From the NCBI GenBank assembly GCA_027297485.1, contig JAPUHZ010000188.1, positions 1 to 6,065 on the forward strand: a DNA stretch of 6,065 nucleotides, given 5' to 3'. The notes under the pieces were generated by a model that was given only the letters and a program-made list of their open reading frames with translations, did no database searches and had not been told where the DNA came from. A program made the position numbers and the translations under genes. This DNA is from Deltaproteobacteria bacterium. Lineage in GTDB: Bacteria; Desulfobacterota_B; Binatia; UBA9968. Below, piece after piece: positions 1 to 5,364 of this stretch (its first letter is position 1; each line of letters starts with the position of its first letter).

Positions 1-2
1 AT

Positions 3-242
3 CACGAGCGATTCGTTCGCGGTCTGCCCACACCGCCAGCCCTGCCTGAGCAGGTCTGGATTAACAAGCCCAGGGCGGCGGCTCCGCTGAGCGATTCCGA
101 GGTGCTCGGAGCTATCATCGGGCAAATCGGCAGCTCCAGCCAGAAAAACGGCTTCCATAATTGCCCTATACCGAACGCAGAGCAGTCTGGAAGGGGTCTA
201 CCTATGGGTCAGAATCAGGTGATGGAGGATCTTGTACAGTAA
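3..242 (+). other. possible C-terminal part of a gene cut by the window edge
   Basis: One frame stays open from the first bases of the window for 79 codons and ends at TAA 240-242. The reading has a Pro-rich start (RGLPTPPALPEQVW), an acidic/hydrophobic stretch (SDSEVLGAIIGQIG) and ends MEDLVQ. I recognise no family in it. An open frame of this length can arise by chance, and the end of the peptide has a low-complexity, non-conserved look. If real, it is the tail of a plus-strand gene converging on the minus-strand hydrolase that ends at 297. The remaining bases 243-296 show only a 5-bp hairpin (CTTCC-AACC-GGAAG, 244-257) with no T-tract. I see no convincing minus-strand gene in 1-296. Confidence 0.25.
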
Positions 243-296
243 TCTTCCAACCGGAAGTGTCTCATTTCATTGACAGGTTCCGCCGTCCCTGACTTA

Positions 297-1013
297 TCAA
301 AGCCCTGGGGCATAAAGGGTGTCGGGAAGGCCGTTAATGTATTCAAGCGCCTCGCGTAAGGGGATAACATCCGCATATTTAGCATTCATGTCGAAGAGGT
401 TGATTTTATGGGAGGCCTGGCCGCGGTCGAAGACACACTCCTCTACGATGGAGACCCGAAAGTTATAAGAAAAGGCGTCGATGACACTCGCGCGCACGCA
501 GCCGCTGGTAGTACAGCCTGTGACCAAGACGCTATCGGCGTGGACTTCGTTGAGCATGCTCATGAGCGCGGTACCAAAAAAAGCGCTGGGCTTCTGCTTG
601 CGCACGACGATCTCCCCTTCTTGCGGGGCGATCTCTTCTACAATCTCATTCCCCTTAGACCATTCCTCGCGCAGATCTTCCCCTGCGCGCCTGTTTTTGC
701 CCTGCCACCGGCCTACGGTGACAGAACTCTTTTTCTCCTGGGCAGTCGTGTAGAAGATCGGAAGATGTTTCTTGCGTGCGCCGTCTAGAAGCTCGCGGAT
801 ATGATATACTCCTTCCCACCCCTCCTCACCACAGCTGTTGCGGAAGCGTTCTATCGATTTAAGAATTGGTTCGGGACGGTCGCCGACAAAGTTATAATTC
901 ATGTCGATTACCAGGACTGCCGGTCTCTGCCCGAATCCTGCTCGGCTGCCGTACCCGGACTTGGCAAAGACCTCTTTATCGCGCTCCGTTAAGGTATCGT
1001 CCCAGATGGCCAT
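297..1013 (-). CDS. isochorismatase-fold cysteine hydrolase, N-carbamoylsarcosine amidase-like
   Basis: The 238-residue protein is a cytoplasmic cysteine hydrolase of the isochorismatase superfamily. The expected triad is visible: Asp37 in VLVIDMNYNF, Lys139 in VVRKQKPSAFFGT and nucleophile Cys172 in VTGCTTSGCVRAS. The K-x3-SAF-x-GT block, the TTSGCVR nucleophile loop and the later NLFDMNAKYADV segment resemble N-carbamoylsarcosine amidohydrolase and maleamate amidase more than true isochorismatase. An amidase or carbamoyl hydrolase role is therefore favoured, though the substrate is unknown. The frame extends upstream to an ATG at 1088 that would overlap the SDR gene by 23 bases, but that ATG has no ribosome binding site. 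ATG 1013 has AAGGAGA seven bases upstream and gives a family-typical N-terminus, so I chose it. It lies 53 bases downstream of the SDR-1 stop and is probably cotranscribed with SDR-1. Family assignment is sure; substrate is not. Confidence 0.93.
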   Translation of the reverse strand: MAIWDDTLTERDKEVFAKSGYGSRAGFGQRPAVLVIDMNYNFVGDRPEPILKSIERFRNSCGEEGWEGVYHIRELLDGARKKHLPIFYTTAQEKKSSVTVGRWQGKNRRAGEDLREEWSKGNEIVEEIAPQEGEIVVRKQKPSAFFGTALMSMLNEVHADSVLVTGCTTSGCVRASVIDAFSYNFRVSIVEECVFDRGQASHKINLFDMNAKYADVIPLREALEYINGLPDTLYAPGL

Positions 1014-1020
1014 AGCTTTC

Positions 1021-1027
1021 TCTCCTT
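1021..1027 (-). promoter_or_regulatory. ribosome binding site deciding the start of the 297-1013 hydrolase
   Basis: On the minus strand this reads AAGGAGA, seven bases before ATG 1013. It supports that start over the upstream in-frame ATG at 1088, which has no purine-rich site before it and would overlap the preceding SDR coding region. Confidence 0.8.
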
Positions 1028-1065
1028 GGGGACCTAGATTGGTCTCTAAAAGACTACCCAAAGGA

Positions 1066-1809
1066 TCATAAGAAGTGAGTTCCACCATCCACGCAAAGAA
1101 GCTGGCCGGTCATAAAGTCGCTTTCCGATGAGGCTAGAAAGAGGACCGTCCCCACCACATCCGCCTCAACCTGGCTTCGCTTAAAGCAACGTATTTCATT
1201 TCGCTTTTGCTCATACGCAGGATCGACCTGACGTCCCTCGGTAAGCGTAAAGCCTGGGGCCACAGTATTGACACAGATGCCGTAATCGCCAAGCTCGCGA
1301 GCCATGGCGCGCGTCATCGAGATAACCGCACCCTTTGATGCCACATAGTGGATGTAGTTGGGATTGCCGTTTAAGGCGACTCCAGAGGCGATATTGATGA
1401 TCTTTCCTTTAGCCCGATCTTTCATGTGAGGGAAGACCGCCTTGGCACAGAGCCAGACGCCACGGATATTAACTGCCATGGCTTTATCGAACTCTTCAAC
1501 CCGCATTTCCCAGAAGGGGCTCTTCTTAATGGTCATAAAATAGGCTGCGTTGTTGATTAGAATATCGATACCACCGAACTCTTTGACGGTGGCATCGACC
1601 ATAGCTCTAACGCTGGCCTCATCCGACACGTCGCACTGAACGGTCATCGCCGTGCCACCCTGGTCCTGAATCGCCTTGACGACAGGACTTGCATCCACCA
1701 AGTCCGGAAGGCAGACCTTGGCACCTTCCTTAGCAAACCCTAAGGCATACGCCTTCCCGATTTTCCCGCTCCCTCCGGTAATAATGACGACTTTGTTTTT
1801 AAATCGCAT
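1066..1809 (-). CDS. short-chain dehydrogenase/reductase, classical type (SDR-1)
   Basis: A 247-residue NAD(P)-dependent oxidoreductase with the complete classical SDR signature. The dinucleotide loop is TGGSGKIG (11-18), Asp60 contacts adenine in CDVSD, and NNAA is at 86-89. The catalytic tetrad is Asn114 (AVNIRG), Ser142 (NIASG), Tyr155 and Lys159 (YVASK), with the usual 13-residue Ser-Tyr spacing. VAPG follows at 183-186 and VDGG at 240-243. Asp36 at the end of strand beta-2 (LPDLVD) points to NAD(H) rather than NADP(H). The start ATG has AGGGG six bases upstream. The gene follows the amidohydrolase by 155 bases, has its own sigma70-like promoter, and precedes the cysteine hydrolase by 52 bases. 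Likely role: oxidation of an alcohol intermediate in a small catabolic route. Substrate cannot be read from sequence; FabG-like fatty acid synthesis is less likely given the setting. Confidence 0.95.
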   Translation of the reverse strand: MRFKNKVVIITGGSGKIGKAYALGFAKEGAKVCLPDLVDASPVVKAIQDQGGTAMTVQCDVSDEASVRAMVDATVKEFGGIDILINNAAYFMTIKKSPFWEMRVEEFDKAMAVNIRGVWLCAKAVFPHMKDRAKGKIINIASGVALNGNPNYIHYVASKGAVISMTRAMARELGDYGICVNTVAPGFTLTEGRQVDPAYEQKRNEIRCFKRSQVEADVVGTVLFLASSESDFMTGQLLCVDGGTHFL

Positions 1810-1837
1810 GGGAAACCCCTGTATCGATGACGCGCAC
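1799..1837 (-). other. possible 12-codon leader ORF overlapping the SDR-1 start
   Basis: On the minus strand, GGAGG (1846-1850) sits eight bases before a GTG (1835-1837). That GTG opens a 12-codon frame reading VRVIDTGVSHAI and ends at TAA 1799-1801. This Shine-Dalgarno site is stronger than the AGGGG in front of the SDR-1 ATG. The short frame overlaps the SDR-1 start out of frame and ends eight bases inside SDR-1, a layout that could couple translation. It may be coincidence, because such short frames are common by chance. Confidence 0.25.
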
Positions 1838-1870
1838 GATGACCACCTCCGACTTGAAAGGTCTGGAACG

Positions 1871-1900
1871 CTTATAACAAGGCTATTCCGACTAAGTCAA
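1871..1900 (-). promoter_or_regulatory. sigma70-like promoter for SDR-1 and the downstream hydrolase
   Basis: On the minus strand the -35 box TTGACT (1895-1900) and -10 box TATAAG (1871-1876) are separated by 18 bases. Each differs from consensus at one position. Transcription would begin near 1863-1865, giving a leader of about 55 bases. The promoter lies in the gap after the amidohydrolase stop, so SDR-1 and the hydrolase could be made independently of the upstream gene. Confidence 0.55.
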
Positions 1901-1916
1901 TCCGCTGTATCGCGGA
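1901..1916 (-). other. short hairpin between amidohydrolase and SDR-1
   Basis: A GC-rich inverted repeat TCCGC / GCGGA with a six-base loop immediately precedes the -35 box of the SDR-1 promoter. It could be a weak terminator for amidohydrolase transcripts or a protein-binding dyad. The five-base stem and lack of a following T-run make an efficient intrinsic terminator unlikely. Confidence 0.2.
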
Positions 1917-1964
1917 GACTAAGACCGGAGTATCAAGGGAAGAGAGGCGATCACCTTATCCTTC

Positions 1965-2975
1965 CTATTCCCAGCCGTAAAATTGTTTGGCATTCTCCCC
2001 CAAAATTTTTTCCTTTGCTTCCTCAGAGATATCCTTGCGCCGGCGGATGGTGGAAACAGCATGGGGAAAGATTCCGTCCCAGTGGGGATAATCGGAGGCG
2101 AAGAGGATTCTGTCTTCTCCGATACGCTCCATAACGTAAGGGAGCATGCCTTCCTCAGGCTCGGTGGAGAAGAACCAATTCCCATGGACGACATAGTCGC
2201 TTGGTTTCCTCCTGCAGAGGGGAGCTTCCGTCCCGCCGCGCTTCTCCCACTCCTCATCCATCCGCTCCATCCAATAGGGGACCCAGCCGACACCGCATTC
2301 GAGAAAGGCGATACGGAGCCGGGGAAATCTCTCCGCAACGCCGCCGTAAAGCAAGCCTGCAAATTGAATCGCTGTCTCCACTGGGCGGCCGATAGTATGC
2401 ATATAGAGGAAGCTGTCAAAACGGTTCTCTCCTGCCGGCCCTTCCCGTCGGTTATGCACACAGAAGGGGACATTGAGACGCTCTATTTCTTCGTAAATCG
2501 GCCAGAATGTCTGTGATCCCAGGTGCTCCTTCATTCCCTGGGAGGCAACCGCAATCCCCGCTAACCCAAGCTTAGTGATCGCCCGGTTCACCTCCTTAAC
2601 TGCTGCATCCACGTCCTGAAAGGGAATCAGAGCAATCCCTTTGAGACGCCCGTTTTGTTTGCAGACTTGAGCGATAAAGTCATTGTAGGCGCTGGCGTAG
2701 GCAACGGCGTAATCGCGCTCGATCACCTTGGTCAGGCCAAAGCTGGTCGTAGGGAAAAGCACTGAAATATCGATCCCTTCCTGATCCATATCTCTGAGGC
2801 GCGTGGGTATGTCATTGCCCTCAAGCCCGCCCAAGCGGCCCCCCATACTCGTATCCATGCCAAGGGAAGGCATCAGAGAACCACGGCGCTTACAATAGGG
2901 CTCCGGCAGATAGGCACGGATATCCTTGTCTCTTTCGACGATATGGCCGTCAGCATCAATAATTTTCATCCTCAT
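1965..2975 (-). CDS. amidohydrolase_2-family (ACMSD-like) metal-dependent hydrolase or decarboxylase
   Basis: A 336-residue TIM-barrel enzyme of the amidohydrolase_2 group, which includes aminocarboxymuconate-semialdehyde decarboxylase (ACMSD), gamma-resorcylate decarboxylase and many uncharacterised hydrolases. Visible landmarks are the N-terminal metal motif DADGH (Asp9, His11), His174 in FCVHNRREG, Glu226 in RIAFLECGVGWVPYWMERMD, and Asp295 with His298 in ILFASDYPHWDG. The C-terminal ILGENAKQFYG is also typical. The spacing matches the single-metal ligand set of ACMSD, with DxH instead of HxH, which is common in the uncharacterised members. Length is normal and no signal peptide is seen, so it is cytoplasmic. 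ATG 2975 is preceded by GAGAGGT five bases away; a second ATG at 2969 is possible. It is the first gene of the minus-strand set and diverges from moaA. Decarboxylation or C-C/C-N hydrolysis of a small organic acid is likely; the exact reaction is unknown. Confidence 0.93.
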   Translation of the reverse strand: MRMKIIDADGHIVERDKDIRAYLPEPYCKRRGSLMPSLGMDTSMGGRLGGLEGNDIPTRLRDMDQEGIDISVLFPTTSFGLTKVIERDYAVAYASAYNDFIAQVCKQNGRLKGIALIPFQDVDAAVKEVNRAITKLGLAGIAVASQGMKEHLGSQTFWPIYEEIERLNVPFCVHNRREGPAGENRFDSFLYMHTIGRPVETAIQFAGLLYGGVAERFPRLRIAFLECGVGWVPYWMERMDEEWEKRGGTEAPLCRRKPSDYVVHGNWFFSTEPEEGMLPYVMERIGEDRILFASDYPHWDGIFPHAVSTIRRRKDISEEAKEKILGENAKQFYGWE

Positions 2976-2980
2976 TAAGG

Positions 2981-2987
2981 ACCTCTC
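2981..2987 (-). promoter_or_regulatory. ribosome binding site of the amidohydrolase gene
   Basis: The minus strand reads GAGAGGT here, five bases before ATG 2975 and eleven before the in-frame ATG 2969. The spacing is slightly short for the first and slightly long for the second, so either start could be used. The protein differs by only two residues. Confidence 0.5.
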
Positions 2988-3022
2988 TGATTTGCCAGGC
3001 TAAAGCAATTCCGTCGGCAATG

Positions 3023-3051
3023 ACAATATTTTCCAGGCCGGGTTATGTCAA
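3023..3051 (-). promoter_or_regulatory. sigma70-like promoter for the amidohydrolase gene
   Basis: On the minus strand a perfect -35 box TTGACA (3046-3051) and a -10 box TATTGT (3023-3028, four of six consensus) are separated by the optimal 17 bases. The predicted transcript begins near 3016, giving a leader of about 40 bases. This is the best-matching -35 box in the window. It lies in the divergent gap shared with moaA. Confidence 0.6.
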
Positions 3052-3054
3052 CCC
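3040..3054. promoter_or_regulatory. candidate operator: GGGTT-N5-AACCC dyad
   Basis: A perfect 5-bp inverted repeat with a five-base centre overlaps the -35 box of the amidohydrolase promoter, in the shared control region with moaA. A regulator bound here would be expected to block that promoter. No regulator gene is present in the window, so the assignment rests only on symmetry and position. Confidence 0.3.
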
Positions 3055-3068
3055 AAAGGGACTCTTGC

Positions 3069-3092
3069 ATGGCAGCTTTCTTTGAGGCATAG
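3069..3092 (+). other. possible seven-codon leader peptide before moaA
   Basis: ATG 3069 follows AAGGG (3056-3060) at an eight-base spacing. It opens a frame reading MAAFFEA that stops at TAG 3090-3092, ten bases before the moaA ATG. The only Shine-Dalgarno-like bases for moaA (GAGG, 3084-3087) lie inside this short frame at an over-long spacing. Translation of the leader could therefore help ribosomes start moaA. A chance origin is quite possible. Confidence 0.2.
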
Positions 3093-3102
3093 TATTTCGT
3101 TG

Positions 3103-4116
3103 ATGTTGCGCGATACCTATAATCGCCCGATAAGGGATCTCAGAATATCCGTCACGGATAGGTGCAACTACCGCTGCACCTATTGCATGCCTTTTGACGA
3201 ATACACGTGGATCGAGAAGGCAGAAATCCTCTCTTTTGAGGAGATCACGAGACTTGCAGGTCTGTTCGTGCAATTGGGCGTTGAAAAGATCCGGCTGACC
3301 GGTGGAGAGCCACTTGTGCGTAGAGATCTGGAAAAATTGGTAGGTAAACTTTCATCTTTGAGCGGCTTAAAAGATCTCTGCCTCACGACCAACGGCTCGT
3401 TACTCGCTGAAAAAATTGAAGACCTCAAAAACGCGGGGTTGAAACGCCTCAACATTAGCATCGACACCCTGAACCCCGATAAGTTTAGGCAGATGACCAA
3501 ACGGGGCGATCTGTCAAAGGTGCTGCAGGGGCTTTTTGCAGTGAAGAAGCAAGGGTTGTCCCCTATTAAGATCAATGCGGTGATCGAGCGGGGAGTCAAC
3601 GATGATGACATTATCAATCTAGTAGAGTTCTCCAGAGAGAATGGGTTTGCTATCCGCTTCATCGAGTACATGGATGTGGGGAACTCCAACAACTGGACTT
3701 CAGAAAAGCTAGTCTCCAAAAAGGAAATCTTGGAGATCATTCAATCACAATTTCCCTTAAGGGAAGTAGGCAGAGAGCAGGGAAGTGCCCCGTCCGTGGA
3801 TTACGAATTTGCCGATGGCCGCGGAGACCTAGGAGTGATCGCCTCCGTCACAGAGCCCTTCTGCTCGACCTGCACTCGAGCAAGGCTCACGGCCGACGGC
3901 AAGTTGGTCACCTGTCTCTTTTCCCAAACAGGCCATGACCTGAAGTCCCTGCTGAGAAACGGCTCAACGGATGAAGAGATTTTAGAGGTCATCGCTGCGA
4001 TCTGGAATAAACGAAGAGACCGATATTCAGACGAACGGCTCGAGGCCCTGCTCTCCTCTACCGGCTATGATCCGAGAGGCCAAAAGAAGATAGAGATGAT
4101 TACATTGGGCGGCTAA
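3103..4116 (+). CDS. moaA: GTP 3',8-cyclase MoaA, molybdenum cofactor biosynthesis
   Basis: A 337-residue radical SAM enzyme that, with MoaC, converts GTP to cyclic pyranopterin monophosphate, the first step of molybdenum cofactor synthesis, in the cytoplasm. The N-terminal SAM cluster motif is Cys21-x3-Cys25-x2-Cys28 in TDRCNYRCTYCMP. LTGGEPL (65-71), TTNG (95-98) and NISIDTL (117-123) complete the radical SAM core. The C-terminal GTP-binding cluster is Cys254, Cys257 and Cys271 with CTRARLT between, and the protein ends in the conserved Gly-Gly tail. Length is typical and no key residue is missing. ATG 3103 gives the normal MoaA N-terminus; a TTG at 3082 in frame would add seven residues but has no better ribosome site. 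No other molybdopterin gene is in the window, so moaA is separated from its usual partners here. Its stop directly abuts the stop of the opposite-strand lipoprotein gene. Confidence 0.97.
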   Translation: MLRDTYNRPIRDLRISVTDRCNYRCTYCMPFDEYTWIEKAEILSFEEITRLAGLFVQLGVEKIRLTGGEPLVRRDLEKLVGKLSSLSGLKDLCLTTNGSLLAEKIEDLKNAGLKRLNISIDTLNPDKFRQMTKRGDLSKVLQGLFAVKKQGLSPIKINAVIERGVNDDDIINLVEFSRENGFAIRFIEYMDVGNSNNWTSEKLVSKKEILEIIQSQFPLREVGREQGSAPSVDYEFADGRGDLGVIASVTEPFCSTCTRARLTADGKLVTCLFSQTGHDLKSLLRNGSTDEEILEVIAAIWNKRRDRYSDERLEALLSSTGYDPRGQKKIEMITLGG

Positions 4117-4413
4117 TCAATAACCCGTCTGCAAGGGTGGCTCGTCCGGTTTGGGCAGGACACCGCGGCGCTCTAAATCCGCTCGTTGTTCAGGGGTAAG
4201 TTGTTTTACCCGCACATAACCTTTATTTTCATATCTTTTTAAGCATCCTTCTACGAAGCCTTCCACTCCCCCCGCCATAAAACCTACCCCTGCCGCACCA
4301 CACCTCATGGTGGAACCGCTCTGCGGATGAACCAGCATCACACTCTGGCTGGCACAACCCGTAAGGCTGACCAGACAAAATAAAAAGAGGAAGAGATAAG
4401 TCCTACAAACCAT
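4117..4413 (-). CDS. small lipoprotein of unknown function
   Basis: A 98-residue protein with a short basic N-terminus, a hydrophobic segment (residues 5-16) and a clear lipobox LTGC at 17-20. It should therefore be lipidated at Cys20 and anchored in a membrane; the residues after Cys are Ala-Ser, which in enterobacterial rules favour the outer membrane. The mature part is about 79 residues with two further cysteines (Cys38 in STMRCGAAG, Cys57 in VEGCLKRY), a Gly-rich stretch between them (GVGFMAGGVEG), then KGYVRVKQLTPEQRADLERRG and a Pro-rich end. The layout Cys, Gly-rich stretch, Cys, then KGYV is reminiscent of small bacterial lipoproteins of unknown role; I name no function. ATG 4413 is chosen because AAGGAGG lies seven bases upstream; the farther ATG 4440 has no such site. 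The stop is immediately next to the moaA stop. Confidence 0.85.
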   Translation of the reverse strand: MVCRTYLFLFLFCLVSLTGCASQSVMLVHPQSGSTMRCGAAGVGFMAGGVEGFVEGCLKRYENKGYVRVKQLTPEQRADLERRGVLPKPDEPPLQTGY

Positions 4414-4420
4414 TATTAAC

Positions 4421-4427
4421 CCTCCTT
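4421..4427 (-). promoter_or_regulatory. ribosome binding site deciding the lipoprotein start
   Basis: The minus strand reads AAGGAGG, an excellent Shine-Dalgarno match, seven bases before ATG 4413. It lies downstream of the alternative ATG 4440, which lacks a site of its own, so the nine extra N-terminal residues of that longer frame are unlikely to be made. Confidence 0.85.
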
Positions 4428-4445
4428 TACGCGGTGCCATTACAA

Positions 4446-4474
4446 TTGATAGAGTAAATTAGCTCGATCGGCAA
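4446..4474 (-). promoter_or_regulatory. candidate sigma70-like promoter for the lipoprotein gene
   Basis: On the minus strand TTGCCG (4469-4474) and TATCAA (4446-4451) are 17 bases apart, each matching four of six consensus bases. Transcription would begin near 4439, about 26 bases before the chosen start codon, which fits the ribosome site. The start region of the lipoprotein diverges from SDR-2, for which I found no comparable promoter. Confidence 0.4.
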
Positions 4475-4574
4475 TCCCATAGGGTTAGGGTTGAGAAAGC
4501 GGGAAAATGTGTTGAACCTGTTGTTTCTCTGAGATAGCTTCTAGATAAAAGCACATCAAGGGAGGAGAACCGAG

Positions 4575-5321
4575 ATGCTTCTCAAAGGCAGGATCGCCTT
4601 GGTTACAGGGTCGACCAGTAACATCGGATTGGGGATTGCGCGTGCTTTTGCGCGCGAGGGGGCCAAGGTAATAGTCCATTCACGCCACGAAGCGGAGGCA
4701 AGAAAAGTTGCCGGAGAACTTGGCGGTGATCATTTTGCCGGGGATGTGGCGGAACCCAAGCAGATGAAAGCTTTGTTTGACCATATCCGAAAGCAACATC
4801 GCAGGCTTGATATTCTGGTGAACTGTGTCGCACTTTCTTCCAAGAAGGACATCATGGAGACTACGCTAGAAGAGTGGAACCAAATCATGGCGGTCAACCT
4901 CACAGGCTATTTTCTCTGTATTCAACACGCGAGCAGGATCATGAAAGAGAATGGCGGGGGAGCTATCATCAATATCTCGGCTGCCTCCGGAGAGAGGGGA
5001 AGTCCCGGGACCGCAGCCTATTCCGTGTCCAAAGGGGCCATAAATGCCTTGACGCGCCAGGCGGCGGCCGATCTGGCCCCTTATAAAATCAGAGTGAACG
5101 CGGTCATCTCAGGCATCGTCGGTACACCCTTGGGGAAAAGAGAGATGGGGAATAGAAAACCGGAATACGATGCCATACCGCTTCGGCGCATCGGGCAGCC
5201 CGAGGATGTGGCGGAGGCTGCAGTCTTTCTGGCTTCAGAAAAGGCTGGCTATATTACCAACATCATCCTGCCAGTGGATGGTGGCCGGATGAACTCCATG
5301 GGCAGCGCCTCGCGCGGTTGA
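4575..5321 (+). CDS. short-chain dehydrogenase/reductase with divergent motifs (SDR-2)
   Basis: A 248-residue cytoplasmic SDR of FabG-like length. It keeps Asp57 (AGDVAE), Asn108 (AVNLTG), Tyr149 and Lys153 (YSVSK) and VDGG (234-237). Arg37 after beta-2 (HSRHE) suggests NADP(H). Several family positions are altered. The dinucleotide loop is TGSTSNIG with Asn16 for the second Gly, and NNAG has become NCVA (83-86). The catalytic Ser position 13 residues before Tyr is Ala136, although Ser135 and Ser138 flank it. The usual PG after the VNAV strand is SG (179-180). It is probably still an oxidoreductase, but activity or substrate may be unusual. GGAGG (4561-4565) nine bases before ATG supports the start. 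The cysteine hydrolase follows after about 40 bases and is likely cotranscribed. Sequence similarity to SDR-1 looks limited to family motifs, so a recent duplication is not evident. Confidence 0.94.
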   Translation: MLLKGRIALVTGSTSNIGLGIARAFAREGAKVIVHSRHEAEARKVAGELGGDHFAGDVAEPKQMKALFDHIRKQHRRLDILVNCVALSSKKDIMETTLEEWNQIMAVNLTGYFLCIQHASRIMKENGGGAIINISAASGERGSPGTAAYSVSKGAINALTRQAAADLAPYKIRVNAVISGIVGTPLGKREMGNRKPEYDAIPLRRIGQPEDVAEAAVFLASEKAGYITNIILPVDGGRMNSMGSASRG

Positions 5322-5364
5322 CCAGCAAGATGAGCTTTTGTAAATGGAGGGTTATAGAGAAAAC

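Noticed and set aside
244..257. Hairpin CTTCC-AACC-GGAAG as terminator downstream of the minus-strand set
   Set aside because: The stem is only five bases and no T-run follows on either strand, so it is too weak to call.
408..788. 126-codon plus-strand frame opposite the first cysteine hydrolase
   Set aside because: It lies wholly antisense to a gene with an intact catalytic triad and has no recognisable motif.
1014..1088. N-terminal extension of the first cysteine hydrolase to ATG 1088
   Set aside because: There is no ribosome site before 1088, it would overlap SDR-1, and a strong site precedes ATG 1013.
1919..2516. Long open frames on both strands (minus 1919-2473, plus 1983-2516) overlapping the amidohydrolase gene
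   Set aside because: Both are shadows of the amidohydrolase coding frame, which carries clear family motifs through this whole stretch; their translations show no recognisable domain.
2976..3102. Molybdenum cofactor riboswitch before moaA
   Set aside because: The gap is only 127 bases, is shared with a divergent promoter, and shows no extended stem structure that I could recognise.
3180..3740. 186-codon minus-strand frame opposite moaA
   Set aside because: It is antisense to highly conserved moaA codons; the Ser/Leu-rich translation is typical of a shadow frame.
4477..4493. GGGTTA-type tandem repeat resembling telomeric or CRISPR-like repeats
   Set aside because: There are only two GGGTT units with no spacers or further copies; at most a regulator half-site.
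4512..4540. Promoter for SDR-2 (TTGAAC, 17 bases, TAGCTT)
   Set aside because: The -10 box matches only three of six consensus bases, and several equally poor combinations exist nearby.
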